A DNA stretch of 64,000 bases from Warburgia ugandensis (Eukaryota; Streptophyta; Magnoliopsida; Canellales; Canellaceae). The notes under the pieces were generated by a model that was not told where the DNA came from, made no database searches, and worked only from the letters and a program-made list of their open reading frames with translations. Position 1 is the first letter of the stretch. Each line of letters starts with the position of its first letter. The translations under genes and the position numbers were made by a program. This document shows positions 45,487 through 57,039 of the stretch, in pieces. Location: NCBI GenBank assembly GCA_035236585.1, contig CP141136.1:57181136-57245135 (forward strand). The letters run 5' to 3'.

Positions 45487-46596
45487 ATGAAGGAGAGACA
45501 GCGTTGGCAACCCGAAGAAGATGCCCTCCTCCGCGCCTACGTCAAGCAATATGGCCCCAAAGAATGGAACCTCCTCTCTCAACGCATGGGCAAACACCTC
45601 CACCGCGATGCCAAATCCTGCCTCGAACGCTGGAAGAACTACCTCAAACCCGGCATCAAGAAAGGCTCCTTAACCCAAGAAGAACAATCCTTAGTCATCT
45701 CCCTCCAAGCCAAATACGGTAACAAGTGGAAGAAAATCGCCTCCGAAGTCCCCGGACGTACAGCCAAACGTCTGGGCAAGTGGTGGGAAGTCTTCAAAGA
45801 AAAACAACTCAAAGAGAAACGCAGACAAGAACTCCCGACCACCACCACCACTCTCGCTTCCTCAAACACGTCCACCGAAGACTCTTCCGCCGTACAAAGC
45901 AAGTACGATCACATCCTCGAAACCTTCGCTGAAAAATACGTTCAGCCCAAACTCCATCATCACCGTCCGCTGCAACAGTTGATCATGCCGAATCTCTCCC
46001 TCGTCGACGCACCGCCGATTCTTTCGCTCGGCACCGCTGATGTGACAACAGCTCCACCGTCGATCTCGAGTGCCATCCCTCCGTGGATGGCTTCTTCTTC
46101 GTCCACTTCGTCCTCATCTTGTTCTTCTTCTACTGTTTCTCCTTCGGTTAGTCTTTCTCTTTCACCTTCCGAACCACCGGCTTCTCCTGGTGAAATTATT
46201 TTGAACCGGTTTTTACCGGTTCATCAGGTTTCGACTCTGGTTCAGTTTTGTAAGGAGTTGGAAGAAGGGAGGCAGAACTGGATGCAGCATAAGAAGGAGG
46301 CCTCTTGGCGATTGAGCCGGTTGGAGCAGCAGTTGGATTCAGAAAAGGCTAGAAAGAGGAGGGAGAAAATGGAGGAAGTAGAAGCCACGATTAGGTGTTT
46401 GCGAGAGGAGGAAGTAGCGTTCTTGGACAGGATTGAAAGTGAGTGTCGGGATCAACTCACTGCTATTCAGAGAGACGCCGAGGCTAAAGAGGCCAAAATG
46501 GTTGAGATGTGGACCACTAAACATGTTAAGCTTGCAAAGTTAGTAGAGCAGATTGGAGTTCATCACCATTTCTGTGTGTCCAAGGACCTTCACTGA
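45487..46596 (+). CDS. AS1: ASYMMETRIC LEAVES1/PHANTASTICA/ROUGH SHEATH2 MYB transcription factor
   Basis: An uninterrupted frame of 369 residues, close to the length of Arabidopsis AS1 (367). It begins MKERQRWQPEEDALLRAYVK, the family's invariant opening. MYB repeat R2 spans about residues 4-54 (tryptophans 7, 27 and 49) and R3 about 57-107 (tryptophans 81 and 100, with GNKWKKIASEVPGRTAKRLG). A basic stretch KEKQLKEKRRQ follows. Next comes a variable serine-rich linker (about 195-230), then the conserved C-terminal region from HQVSTLVQFCKELEEGRQNW through a long charged coiled coil to HVKLAKLVEQIGVH. AS1 proteins act in the nucleus with the LOB-domain partner AS2 to repress class I KNOX genes and set leaf polarity. 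The coding region has no intron, as in the family. The start is fixed by the conserved N-terminus and by the stop codon directly upstream. Confidence 0.97.
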   Translation: MKERQRWQPEEDALLRAYVKQYGPKEWNLLSQRMGKHLHRDAKSCLERWKNYLKPGIKKGSLTQEEQSLVISLQAKYGNKWKKIASEVPGRTAKRLGKWWEVFKEKQLKEKRRQELPTTTTTLASSNTSTEDSSAVQSKYDHILETFAEKYVQPKLHHHRPLQQLIMPNLSLVDAPPILSLGTADVTTAPPSISSAIPPWMASSSSTSSSSCSSSTVSPSVSLSLSPSEPPASPGEIILNRFLPVHQVSTLVQFCKELEEGRQNWMQHKKEASWRLSRLEQQLDSEKARKRREKMEEVEATIRCLREEEVAFLDRIESECRDQLTAIQRDAEAKEAKMVEMWTTKHVKLAKLVEQIGVHHHFCVSKDLH

Positions 46597-48412
46597 TTTT
46601 GATTTGCTTCTTTTTTGTGGCAGTTCTTGTTTTAGGAATAACCTAATGGGGTTTAGATATGCGAAATTCTGGTTTGGTTGAACGCTTATGGCTACTTATG
46701 TGAGATATGATATGAATATTGGTTGTATGTTCCGACATGAGTCCGGTTTCTTGCGTGCTGATTTTGGGATGCATTTATATCTTATTTGGCCTTTTCTAGC
46801 ATAATTTCTTTTCGACTTGATGAATCATTTTGATGGTAGGTCAACTATGGACCTTGGTCGAAATTTCTATATTGATTGAATGAATGATAGAAGGACGTAT
46901 GCATTTATTGTTATGGTGATTGATGGTCATTTTATCTTCATCCTCAACAACTCTGAGCGATTATGGTGGGGCTTTGAGGGGGAAGCTGGTACAACATCCG
47001 ACGAGTTTGCCGTGCCAAAAGAGGTAATCCCCGAGAAGTCAATACTTTTGGATGAAGAAACCCACTTATTTTATAGCTTTAAAAAAATATTGACAAAAAT
47101 AGATAAGAGCAGCCTAGAAAGGGTGGACTCCAAAGGGCCGCCTTACCTTGTATTTATGGTGACATCTCAACCGTTATATGCTCATAAAATTTAATCTCAA
47201 GCCTCTTGCGCAATGTCTGAAAAATATCATCAGATCTATATTTGTTGCAAGTTCTAAGTGACATTTTTCCCTTTTTGGGAAGATTTTAAGTAAATTTAGG
47301 TATTAGGATAGGTTGTTTCCAGATGCACTTTTCCCTTGTTAGCGAAATTTTCAATAAATTTAAAAATTAAGATAATAGCTTTTAGACGGTGTGTTTCATA
47401 CTTTTTTGGTGATAACAACAAATAATAATAAAATTTATGAGCAATAAGAAATATAGTTTAAGTCCATAATGTCCTAGCCCGTTGAACATCTTGTTCTTGA
47501 GAGCCTACCAAAATTGCTCTTGATGGACAACCTTGAGCCCTTCATTTATGTATCGCATAAAATTGCTCTTGATGGACAAATAATGCCGCATTATCTACGA
47601 AGTTATTACAAAGGATGAGATTGGCAACACTAATTTTATTATATCTGCTTATGGTTTAAGCGGGTAAAATAAGTGCCCTGGTATAATACGTGCAGACTGG
47701 TAACACATGTCACGGAGAAGCAAGTATTGCATAAGCGACTTATTATACCCACCTAAAACTGATAATTGATAAACAAGAAAGTGACGCTTATTAGAAGCAA
47801 TATCGGTTATTTCTCCTTTCCTTTTTGCCTTGTTTTCCGGCATACTAGTTTAATATATGTAGAATACCACATGCGGGCCTTAATGTGAGTGATTTTATAA
47901 TTCGGGATTTCTAAAGCATGGAATTGGGTTTAAACCTCATAAGTAACCAAAGAATAGTATTAGAACGTAGATCCCATTATTTCCTCACTTCCAGAGTAAC
48001 TCATCCTTGCGGAGATAGTCTTGATTATGTACCATTCTTTGAAAAAGGGAATAGTCTCTTTATTAAAAGAAAAAAGTGATTTTATGATTTTTTTTAATAT
48101 CTGAAAACTATGTTTCTTGTTGATTATCGACCATTCTTTGAACAATTTTTTCAACCATTCATTTGCTGTGATAAAAAATCCACTTTTTTCAAATATCAAG
48201 ATCATCCAATCTTCACTCTTTTTCAAACAATAGACACCCAAAGTAAGAGAAATCAAATGGCTTGGTTTGATCGAGCAAGGTGGGGCCTATAATGAAAAAA
48301 ATGCTGTTGCAAACTATACTATTATTCCTCTATGGTGATATAAATTCTCCCATTCCATCATTGAACGCATGAATATTTGGTTCCGTATTCGAGAGACGCT
48401 CAAGAGAATGAA

Positions 48413-48414
<2 letters not shown>
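46597..48414. other. AS1 3' region and unassigned spacer
   Basis: The 3' untranslated region of AS1 must begin at 46,597, but no clear AATAAA signal was fixed. A 104-codon frame starts with ATG at 46,880 and ends at 47,194; it has no recognised domain and is probably chance. A GATTATNNACCATTCTTTGAA-type segment occurs twice, near 48,022 and 48,121. Otherwise the DNA is AT-rich and featureless. Confidence 0.4.

Positions 48415-48487
<73 letters not shown>
48415..48487. repeat. (TG)n(AG)n compound microsatellite
   Basis: About 50 bases of TG followed by about 23 bases of AG. Confidence 0.95.
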
Positions 48488-48802
48488 CCAAGTAATTGAA
48501 CACGTTTATCACATCTAATCAAATATAGGTTACCAAACACCAATGCGTTCTTAAAAATAGATTAGCAAATGGTATAAACATCATTTACTCAGTAGCATTG
48601 TTATTTTATAAAAATAGGTATCGGATAAGAGCTTATTAGATAACAACCTCTATGAAGAAACGTTGTGAATTGCTACCTAAATTGTTAACATTCATTTTTA
48701 CAATGTAACTCATACTCTTATGTAATTATACGTTTATTGCTTTTGCCATTATAAATAAAATCAAATGATTCAAAGAGAAGTGTGTGAGTTCATCCTTTTA
48801 TA

Positions 48803-48812
48803 TGGTATCAGT
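48803..48812 (+). other. Primer-binding site of Copia-3
   Basis: TGGTATCAGT, complementary to initiator tRNA-Met with a final mismatch, lies 10 bases after the LTR end. Confidence 0.7.
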
Positions 48813-49318
48813 TGCCTACGGTTCTTCAAGCCTTGGACAACAAGTTTCATCCATCTCATTCCTTTTTCCATCTTCAATTGCCTCATATTCTAGCACAACA
48901 ACTTCTAACCCATCCATTGATTCGGCTTCTCTTCACTTGTTTCATCCAACTTCAAACTATCTGATACCATTCACTTCCCAACCACTAAACTCACTGCCAC
49001 AATTTTTTGTGGTGGAAAACCCAATTCTCATCTCACATGATCTTATTGGTCTTGTTGATGGAACCTTAGGGATAATTCTCCACTAGATCTTTCAACAATA
49101 TAAATCAAAGATAACTTATAGTGATCATTCAAGATCTATCAAGGATGGCAAGTCAACTAATATCATGATGAGAGAGAGAAAGAAGATAATGATATGTCAA
49201 ACATATCTTTTCATACCTTGTATATACTATAGTTAATATCTTGAAACAACTTTTTATACATGATATGTGAACATGCGAAATAGATGATCTATGTTCTTTC
49301 TAATTCATGATTTTTTTA

Positions 49319-50094
49319 TGGTATCAGAGTAGGAAAAGTAATTTTGTTGTGGCTGTGACCATGTGTACATCTTTCACTCAATCAAATGCCACTTCCTCAA
49401 CCATGTCTCACTCTTCTCCTAATGCTCCAATCATTTCATCTGTCTTCAAGCACAGTAACACCGAGATTAAGCAATACAATTTTTCTTAATTGGCATTCCC
49501 AAGTGTTGCTAATCATATCGAGCTTAAGACTACAACATATTAGCGAGAAGTAGTTAGCAGAAACCATTCAACCCAAAGATAGGGAAGACATTCCAAATCT
49601 GGAGTAGGACATCTAGCTTCACAGTGATGGCTTATCACAAAGTTGGTTATTTGGGACTATGACTAAAGACACACTCAGTCTTGTTAGTGATCTTGAGAAT
49701 ACCTATTTGGTAAGGAAGAAATGTGAAGAACCTTTTTTAACAGTCTCCAAAAATTGCTACCTTCAATTAATGATCATTTTTGGTCTTATAAGAATTACAA
49801 AGATCAGCCAATTATATCAAGGTATTTTAATTTATTTGTGATATGTCGATTGCAATGAAGATGCCTATGTCTAATCTTGACAATGCTTTTCAACTTTTAA
49901 GAGGTCCCCATAGAAATATGATGCCTTTGTTACAGCCATGATATCCAAACCACCATATCGAACACTTAGGCAATTTATGAATGTGCTTAAAGGCTTTGAA
50001 CTATAATTCTTTCTCAAGGAAGAACAAAATAATCCTACCATTGATCTTGGTCAATTTTTTCTACCAACTATGGTAGAGAGCCGAGATCTTGTGG
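49319..50094 (+). pseudogene. Copia-1 gag, N-terminal half
   Basis: Broken frames after the primer site read as a copia gag (TMTKDTLSLVSDLENTYLVR near 49,655-49,715). The frame is cut at 50,094 by the minus-strand Copia-2 and continues at 54,823 with an RRSNRNR-type basic stretch. Confidence 0.6.
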
Positions 50095-50759
50095 TGTTGT
50101 ATGTTTAAAGAGGAAGGATGGTATTTTACAAATCTTTGGGAAGGTATTTTAAAGGGTTGAAAGAATTTACAAAGCAAGAAAGGAACTAGAAGGCTTGATT
50201 GGATGATAGAGCTTGTATTGACTTGTGACAAGCCACCTTATTTATACTAGTAGCACCTTCCTAACCAATGGCTAGGATTGTGTTAACAAACTTTTAATCT
50301 TATGGTTACAATTTGTTATCTAGATGACTCTTCAAAAATATCTATCTCGAACTTTTAGTTATCTAAATATTTCTAGTAAAACTTTCTACAAAGAGTTTTT
50401 AGAACATGGGCTTTTATCTGTTCAACATTGAATCTTAAGCCCAACTCAAACTCACTTTGGGCCAAATCAAATCACTTTAGCATCCCAAGCAAGCTTCTCA
50501 TCTTGATAAAGTCTTCAAACTTTAGTGGTTTAGCGAAAATTTTTGCTTCTTGATCTTAAGACTTCAAACTTTGTGCAGCATGCCAAGTTCCTTTAGTAAC
50601 TTTTTAACTATATTGTTTGACAACTACGAGATGTAGCAATTGCATACTCTACTTTACAAGTAGAAAAGGTGACTACTGGTTGCTTCTTTCACATCCAAGT
50701 ACAAGCAATATCTCCTATAAAGAACACAAAGCTAGTTGTGCTTTTTGTTTATTTATCAT

Positions 50760-51214
50760 TTAAGTCTCCAACGCAATCATTGTTGCTATATCCAGCAAGC
50801 CTATAATCATTATATGAGAATAAAATAGACATATTCGATAATACCTTTGATATATCAAAAAATTCTTGTTGATGTTTTGAGATAAGTGGTTGTGAGTGCT
50901 TTCATATAGCGCTTGACTAATCCAACAATATATAGAATATCGGGCCTTGTACAAGTCAAATAGTGCATGCTTCCAACCAAGCTCTTAAAATTTGTTGAAT
51001 CTACTCTTTTGCCTTCATCATTCTTTGATAATTTGGTTCTACCTCCAATATAAACCTTTTGAGTAGCTCTTTTGCATAACCTTCTTAAGTGATATAGACA
51101 CCATCCTCCTTTTGCTTTAGTTGTCTTGAACTCCTTGATCATTCCCTTCTTGAATTCTTCAAACATGCTTAAATTGCTTCTTGTGAAGATCAAGCCATCC
51201 ATGTATGAGTACAC
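50760..51214 (-). pseudogene. Copia-2 reverse transcriptase/RNase H fragment
   Basis: The frame starting at 51,214 reads MYSYMDGLIFTRSNLSMFEE, in which YMDG stands where the catalytic YVDD of copia RT is expected. It continues to TKLSKNDEGKRVDSTNFKSL and VGSMHYLTCTRPDILYIVGL, the conserved stretch between RT and RNase H. The loss of one catalytic aspartate (D to G) and downstream stops show it is inactive. Confidence 0.85.
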
Positions 51215-53334
51215 TATCCAAATTTATCCAAATTTATCTTGACATATATTGCAAGCTCATGAAGGCATTTTGTGAAACTATTTTCTTAAAAATATTTATC
51301 TATCTGACTGTTCCATGCCCTTATTACCTGTTTTAACCCATAGAGGCCCTTGTTCAACTTGAGGACTTCCTCTTCATGTCCATTCACTTCATAGCTTAGT
51401 AGTTATTTAATGTAAACTTCTTCTTCAATAAGTCTACGTACATTTGATGAACCTTCCTTCCATTTTGAGCACCTAAAGAAATAATTAATTTGATGGTTTC
51501 TAGGCAAACAACAAGAATAAATACCTAGTTATAATTGATACTATCTTTTTTACTATAGCCTTTCGCAACCAACCTTGCCTTGTATCTTTCAATTTTTTTC
51601 CCTTATCATTCTTTTTTGCCTTGTATACCCACTTTACACTTATCACTTTGTGCTCTTTTAGTAGTGAAGCAAACTACCATGAATTCTTCTTTACGATCGT
51701 TTGATCTCCTTGTCTATGGCATCTCTCCACTTCTTGCTTTGCATGACTTCTTGAAAACTTAATGGTTCATAATCAGCAAAAAGAAAAAAAGAGTGAGATC
51801 TTCTTGCCTTTCAGTATCCTCATAGAGCTTTTATAAGCTTCTTGTGTGTGGCATCCTTAGACTTGAACTTTCATTTTATGGTGATGATGGTAATGATCTT
51901 CCATTATTGCATATGAAGCAAGGTTGATAATGCAATATTCTCTTGCTTGCTCCACTCATGGTTCCTCATCTTCCTTTTTGAAGAAGTTGTGACTTTCTTC
52001 ATGAATGTTCCAATCTCATGAGCTTTTTTCATCAAATTTCACATCTTAGCTGATAATAGTCTTCTCGTTTCTTAGATTGTACAATTTATAACCCTTTGAA
52101 TTTGAATTATAGTCGATGAAGACAAGCTTTTTACTTTAGTCATTGAGTTGGTACTTCTTTTATCTATCACAGATGTATAAGCTATGCTTCCAAATACCAT
52201 TAGATATGATATTCTTGGTTTTATTTACAACATTCTTCCTGTGGTGTCTTTCCCCATACACTTCTCATTAGCAAGTGATTGAACAAGTAGATTCCCCATG
52301 CTACTGGTTTTACCTAAAAATCCTTTGACATTTTCTTACCTTTTAGCATGCTTTAAGTCATATCGAGATTGGTTCTATTCTTCCTTTCAATGACTCCATC
52401 ATGCACGGTGCATCTTAGAATTGTCAATGGTTCATGAATCTCATTCTCACTGCAAAATTCTTGAAGTGCTTTTGAAGTAAAATATCCTCCTTAATTAGAT
52501 CTTAAAGCCTTGATCTTGCACCCACTTTATTTCTCCACTATTGCTATGAACTTCTTGAAAATTTCAAATGCTTCTCATTTTTTCCTTCAAGAATAGACCC
52601 ATGACTTTCTAGAAAAATCATCAATAAAGATAAGGAAATAGTTTCTTTTACCCAAAGAGCTCAAATTGATTGCACCGCAAATATCCATATGTATGGGCTC
52701 GAGTGGCTTTTGAGCTCTTAAATGTGACTCCTTTGGAAAGCTGTTCCAAAATTGCTTCATAAATGGGCATCCTTGACAAATTTGATTGGGTTAACTAATA
52801 GAAGGTAATCCTCTCACCATCTCCTTCTTAAATAGCAATTCAAGTCCTCTAAAGTTAAGGTGCCTAAATCTTAAATGTCAAGTTAAGATAGATCTTGAAA
52901 GCATGCCTTAAGACACCTGGCAACATCATTTTGAATGTTCAACAAGAACATTCTGTTTCTTGATATTCATACTTTGGTAATCAAATTATTTTATGATCTA
53001 TTATGAAATGACTATAATCTTTCATGAGAATATTTAGTCTTTCGCTAAAAGTTGTCATTAACTCAACAAACATTTGAAATAAATAAATTTCTTCTATTCT
53101 TTAAGAGAATTAAGATGCAACCTTGCCCTTTCATTGGTATCTTGGATTCATCATCAAAGAAAAAAGTGCCACTCACTATCTCATTAAGCTCCATGAACAT
53201 GCTCTTTTTCCCACATATGTGGTTAGTTTTGCTGATATCAAGGAACTATATATTTTCTTGGCTTCTTTCATTAGTCTTGCAAGTTTCCTTCTTCTTAGCT
53301 CTTCTCTTTCATAAAATTAACATGTTCTTCAACT

Positions 53335-54357
53335 TCGTTTTTGGGAGCTTTACATTTCGAGGCACAGCGTTCAAATTTTTTACAATTATAACACTTAACT
53401 TGAGACTTATCATACCATGTTTCTGGATTGCCTCTTCCATGACCTCTTCTCCAGCTCTCTTCTATCTAATCTATGTTGAATCACCATTTGGCAGGGTTAC
53501 TAGGACTTGGGTCTTTTTCTTGGGCAGGACACCAAGTACATATCTATTTACTGATTAACCAATTTCTAGATGCCTCATTGTTATTGTTGTTGTTGTTGAA
53601 GCCTCATCTTCCACGTCTAAGACCTTGTTCTTAGGCATGACCTCTTCCGTTTCCAAAACTCTCATACTTTGAGTTGAGTTACATCTTGAGAAGTTGCTTC
53701 TCATTTCTTCTTACCTTCTGTGTTTTTCTTCATAAGCTTGTAGTGAACCCATGAGTTGCTTTTTAGTTATTTCTTTATAAGTTCTTTCTTTCTTCATATG
53801 TTACAACAATATGAATGAACTTTAAATTTAATGAGTGTAATATCTTCTCCATTATCCTTATATCATCTAATTTCTCACCATTTCTTTTTAGTTGATTAGA
53901 AATGACCAAACAATAGAAAAGGTAATCAGAAATAGACTCGTTTTTCTTCATTTGTAAAGATTCAAATTCTCATTTTAATATTGAAGGCATACCTTTTTTA
54001 CTTGCTCAGATCCCTTATAAGATGTCCTAAGTCTCTCCCATGTCCCTTTAACAATGTTGCACTTGAAATCTTCTCAAAACTATATTCATTAAGAGCTTAA
54101 TAGATGAGGTGGAAAGCCTTCTTGTCTCTCTTTCTTGAATCCTTCAAACTATCCCTTTGGGATTGGAATAGAGTAACATTATGTTCAGGTTCATTGTAGT
54201 CTTTTACTATAATATCCCACACATGTTGTTCTTCCAAGAGAGCCATCATCTTGATGCCCCAATTATCATAGTTGCTCCTAGTGAGCATAGGGACATGGAT
54301 GGGACCTATGCCACCATTAGTCATTACTCTTGAAGGATCTTGTATCTCTGATACCAC
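53335..54357 (-). pseudogene. Copia-2 gag with mutated zinc knuckle
   Basis: The start is MVSEIQDPSRVMTNGGIGPI at 54,357, followed by MLTRSNYDNWGIKMMALLEE, the NY-W-M pattern of copia gag. After several stops the knuckle appears at about 53,340-53,395 as KCYNCKKFERCASKCKAP. This is CX2CX4HX4C with the histidine replaced by arginine, which would abolish zinc binding at that position. Confidence 0.75.
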
Positions 54358-54822
54358 TTTGTTGGAAGAAGAAGGTGTTTCATAAAGCTTTGAGGAAGGC
54401 TTTTAGAAGGTTAAAAGAATTTACAAATGAAGAAAGGAACTAGAAGGCTTCATTGGAAAAGAGAGATTGTATTGATTCTCAATTTTAGCTTGATACAACT
54501 TGTGACAAACCACCCCTATTTATACTATTAGCACCTCCCTAATTAATAGCTAAGATTGTGTTAACACATTTTTATTCTTATGATTTCAATTTGTTATCTA
54601 GATGACTCTTCAAAAATATCTAGATCTAACTTTCAAGTATTTAGATATTTCTACTAAATATCTACATATTTCTAATAGATATCTAGATATTTCTGGTAAG
54701 ACATTCTAGAAAGAGTTTCTAGAATTTGGACTTTCTAGAATATAAGCTTGTATCTCATGAACATCTTATCTTAAGCTCAACTTAAACTCACTTCAGCACA
54801 AATCAAGTTTATATTTCCAACA

Positions 54823-55720
54823 TTAGACGTTCTAATAGAAACAGGTACTAGTTTACATCACAAGGCAAAGCCTCCACACCAGCTGGACATTATAATTAAT
54901 ATCAAGGATTTTACAACTATCCACGTCCATATACTCCACGTTTTTTCAATCCTTCGCTTATCCCATATTCGCCTTTCTATAATTTTCCCATACATGGTGC
55001 ATCTCAATCTAATTCAAGGCAGAATCATAACCATGGAATTCCTACCACCACGCAATGGAACCACTTAATATCACCCTAATATTCAAAACTCGACTATGGC
55101 TCCACCTTTGCCTTTACACTCATGTCAGTGGATCTTCGAATCCTAGCAAAACGTTCTGTCAGATTTATAAGAAAGGAGTCATGACGCTCATATCTGTTGG
55201 CATCGGTTTGATTACTCTTATCAAAGTGATGAGATTCCAAAAGCACTTTGCAGATATGAATCTCAATGAAGAATTTGATCCGTCCATCTATTAACTCGGG
55301 TGTTACTTCTTATATCGCTGGCGATGCAGGTAACCTTGATCAAGTCATTCCATGTACTGGTAAGGATGTCATATTTACGGGCGATGGTAATAGTTTAACG
55401 ATTTCACATGTTGGGAATGCTAATCTTGGTAGCCTCCGAATGAATAAGGTTCTTGTAGTACCCAAAATTCTAATAATTTGTTGTCAGTTAGCAAGTTTAT
55501 ATATGATAATTCTTGCTTATTTTTCTCACCAAATGTTGTTTTTGGTTAAGGATCTTCACACCAAAAAGACCTTGGCTCAAGGGAGTAGGAAAGGCGATCT
55601 ATGCGTATGGGACAATGTCAATGATCAAGTTCTGGCATTCATCAAGAAAGGGCATACACTGGAAGATATTGGCATAAGCGCCTTGGTCGCACCAATTCTC
55701 GTTTATTAAATTCTCTTAAT
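54823..55720 (+). pseudogene. Copia-1 gag end, protease and pre-integrase region
   Basis: It resumes the Copia-1 frame after Copia-2. A decayed zinc knuckle lies near 55,155-55,200 (FCQIYKKG, second cysteine changed to tyrosine). The aspartic-protease region follows at 55,300-55,480, with VIFTGDGNSLTISHVGNANL recognisable. The pre-integrase stretch FLVKDLHTKKTLAQGSRKGD lies at 55,539-55,600. The protease active-site triad region is frameshifted. Confidence 0.75.
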
Positions 55721-55729
55721 TCCAAACAA

Positions 55730-56726
55730 CTAGTTTCTCCTTGGAATAAGAGTACATCATCTGTACTTGTTGTCAAATGGGGAAAAGCTGCTATTTGCCA
55801 TTTCAGTCGCAGAATAAAATCTCTGAATTTCCTTTTACAACTTAACCACTGTGACGTATAGGGGCCTGCTCCAGTGGTTTCTGTACAAAAATTTGCATAC
55901 CGCGCTGTATCTGCGGATGATGGCCCTAGCTATTCTTGGCTTTACCCGCTCTGACACAAATATGATTTTTTCGATTGTTTCCTACAATTTCAAAGAATCG
56001 TTGAGAATCAGTTTGATTAGAAAATTAAGGTTTCTCAAAGTGACGGGAGTGGTGAGTTTAGCGCTAAAGCGTTTCACTCACACCTAGCCTCGTGGTATTC
56101 AACGACGTTGTCCTGACACTACCAAACAAAATGGTGCTGCGGAGAGAAAACATCGTTACATTGTTGAAACTGGGGTTACGATGCTACTACATGCCCACAT
56201 GCCATCAAAATTTAGGGCGGATGCATACTCTACAGCTGTATATCTAATCAATAGACTTCCCAGTGCATCACTGCACATGGAATACTCCTTTTGGGGTTGC
56301 AACAGCTTGTGTAAATGCTTTCCCTGTCTAAGGGATCATGCTTCTCACAAACTTGGGCCTCGTAGCTACCTTTGTCTGTTCGTTGGATACAGCCCAACTC
56401 ACAAGGACTATCGCGGCCTCCATCCTTCCACTAGTGGCGTCTTCCTATCTCGGCATGTTGTGTTACATGAATCAAATTTGCCTTTTACTAATATCAAGTC
56501 GCTGTCTTTGCCAATGCAGGATCAAGGACATGTTTCAAGCTTTCCTGGACATGATGAATGGCTCTCTCAAACACCACAAATAGATGCTCCTGCTTCACCT
56601 TCTTTCAAGGAACGTGATGTGCCCTTATGTGATATACTTCGTCAAGAGCCACTAATTAATGCCTCTCCATGTGCTAGTGCTGATACACCACTGTGTCACA
56701 TGCCACCTTCTATTGATCTTAATTAA
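55730..56726 (+). pseudogene. Copia-1 integrase
   Basis: Integrase core pieces are visible in broken frames: CDV-stop-GPAPVVSVQKFAY near 55,850 (TGG changed to TAG), SDGSGEF near 56,041 and QNGAAERKHRYIVETG near 56,130. These hold positions of the second aspartate and the glutamate of the DDE triad. AYSTAVYLINRLPSASLHME near 56,225-56,285 and LGPRSYLCLFVGYSPTHKDY near 56,351-56,410 follow, the latter the usual end of the copia integrase region. Confidence 0.85.
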
Positions 56727-57039
56727 CCGAGCATAACTATTGTTCCCTTGAACATCAAGCCTTCATTGGAAAATGATTCTTCTCCTTCGCCTAACACATC
56801 CCGTATATCATCACAAGCCGTTGATTCTCCGGTTACTGGGACATATTTATCAAGCAGCTATAGCACCAACAATTCTATCCTTCGACCCCTCTTGCACCTA
56901 TCCTCCTAATTCTAGGCATCACAATGCACACACTTCTGTCGAGAATGTGCAGCCATTGGTTACGAGGCCAAACTAGAACAAAATACAACTCTTGCACCGA
57001 AGCTTCTACTTACGGAGAGCGATACTTCTGATCTTCAAG

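Larger units (their letters stand above)
50095..54822 (-). mobile_element. Copia-2, minus-strand Ty1/copia element nested in Copia-1
   Basis: The right LTR (54,360-54,822, 463 bp) has perfect terminal repeats, TGTTGGAA and TTCCAACA. The left LTR (50,095-50,482, about 388 bp) matches it through ACTAGAAGGCTT, AGGATTGTGTTAACA and GTTATCTAGATGACTCTTC. The right LTR has extra copies of an ATCTAGATATTTCTA-like motif near 54,640-54,700. The primer site TGGTATCAGAGA (complement at 54,345-54,356) adjoins the right LTR. Domains on the minus strand run from gag at 54,357 leftward to RT/RNase H at 50.8-51.2 kb. No target duplication was found. The element is inactive. Confidence 0.85.

Noticed and set aside
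46880..47194. 104-codon ATG frame downstream of AS1
   Set aside because: It has no recognised domain, no promoter or RNA signal, and its length is near that expected by chance in this window; mentioned only within the spacer entry.
50095..54822. Target-site duplication for Copia-2
   Set aside because: The flanking five bases (TGTGG left, TTAGA right) do not match, so none is claimed.
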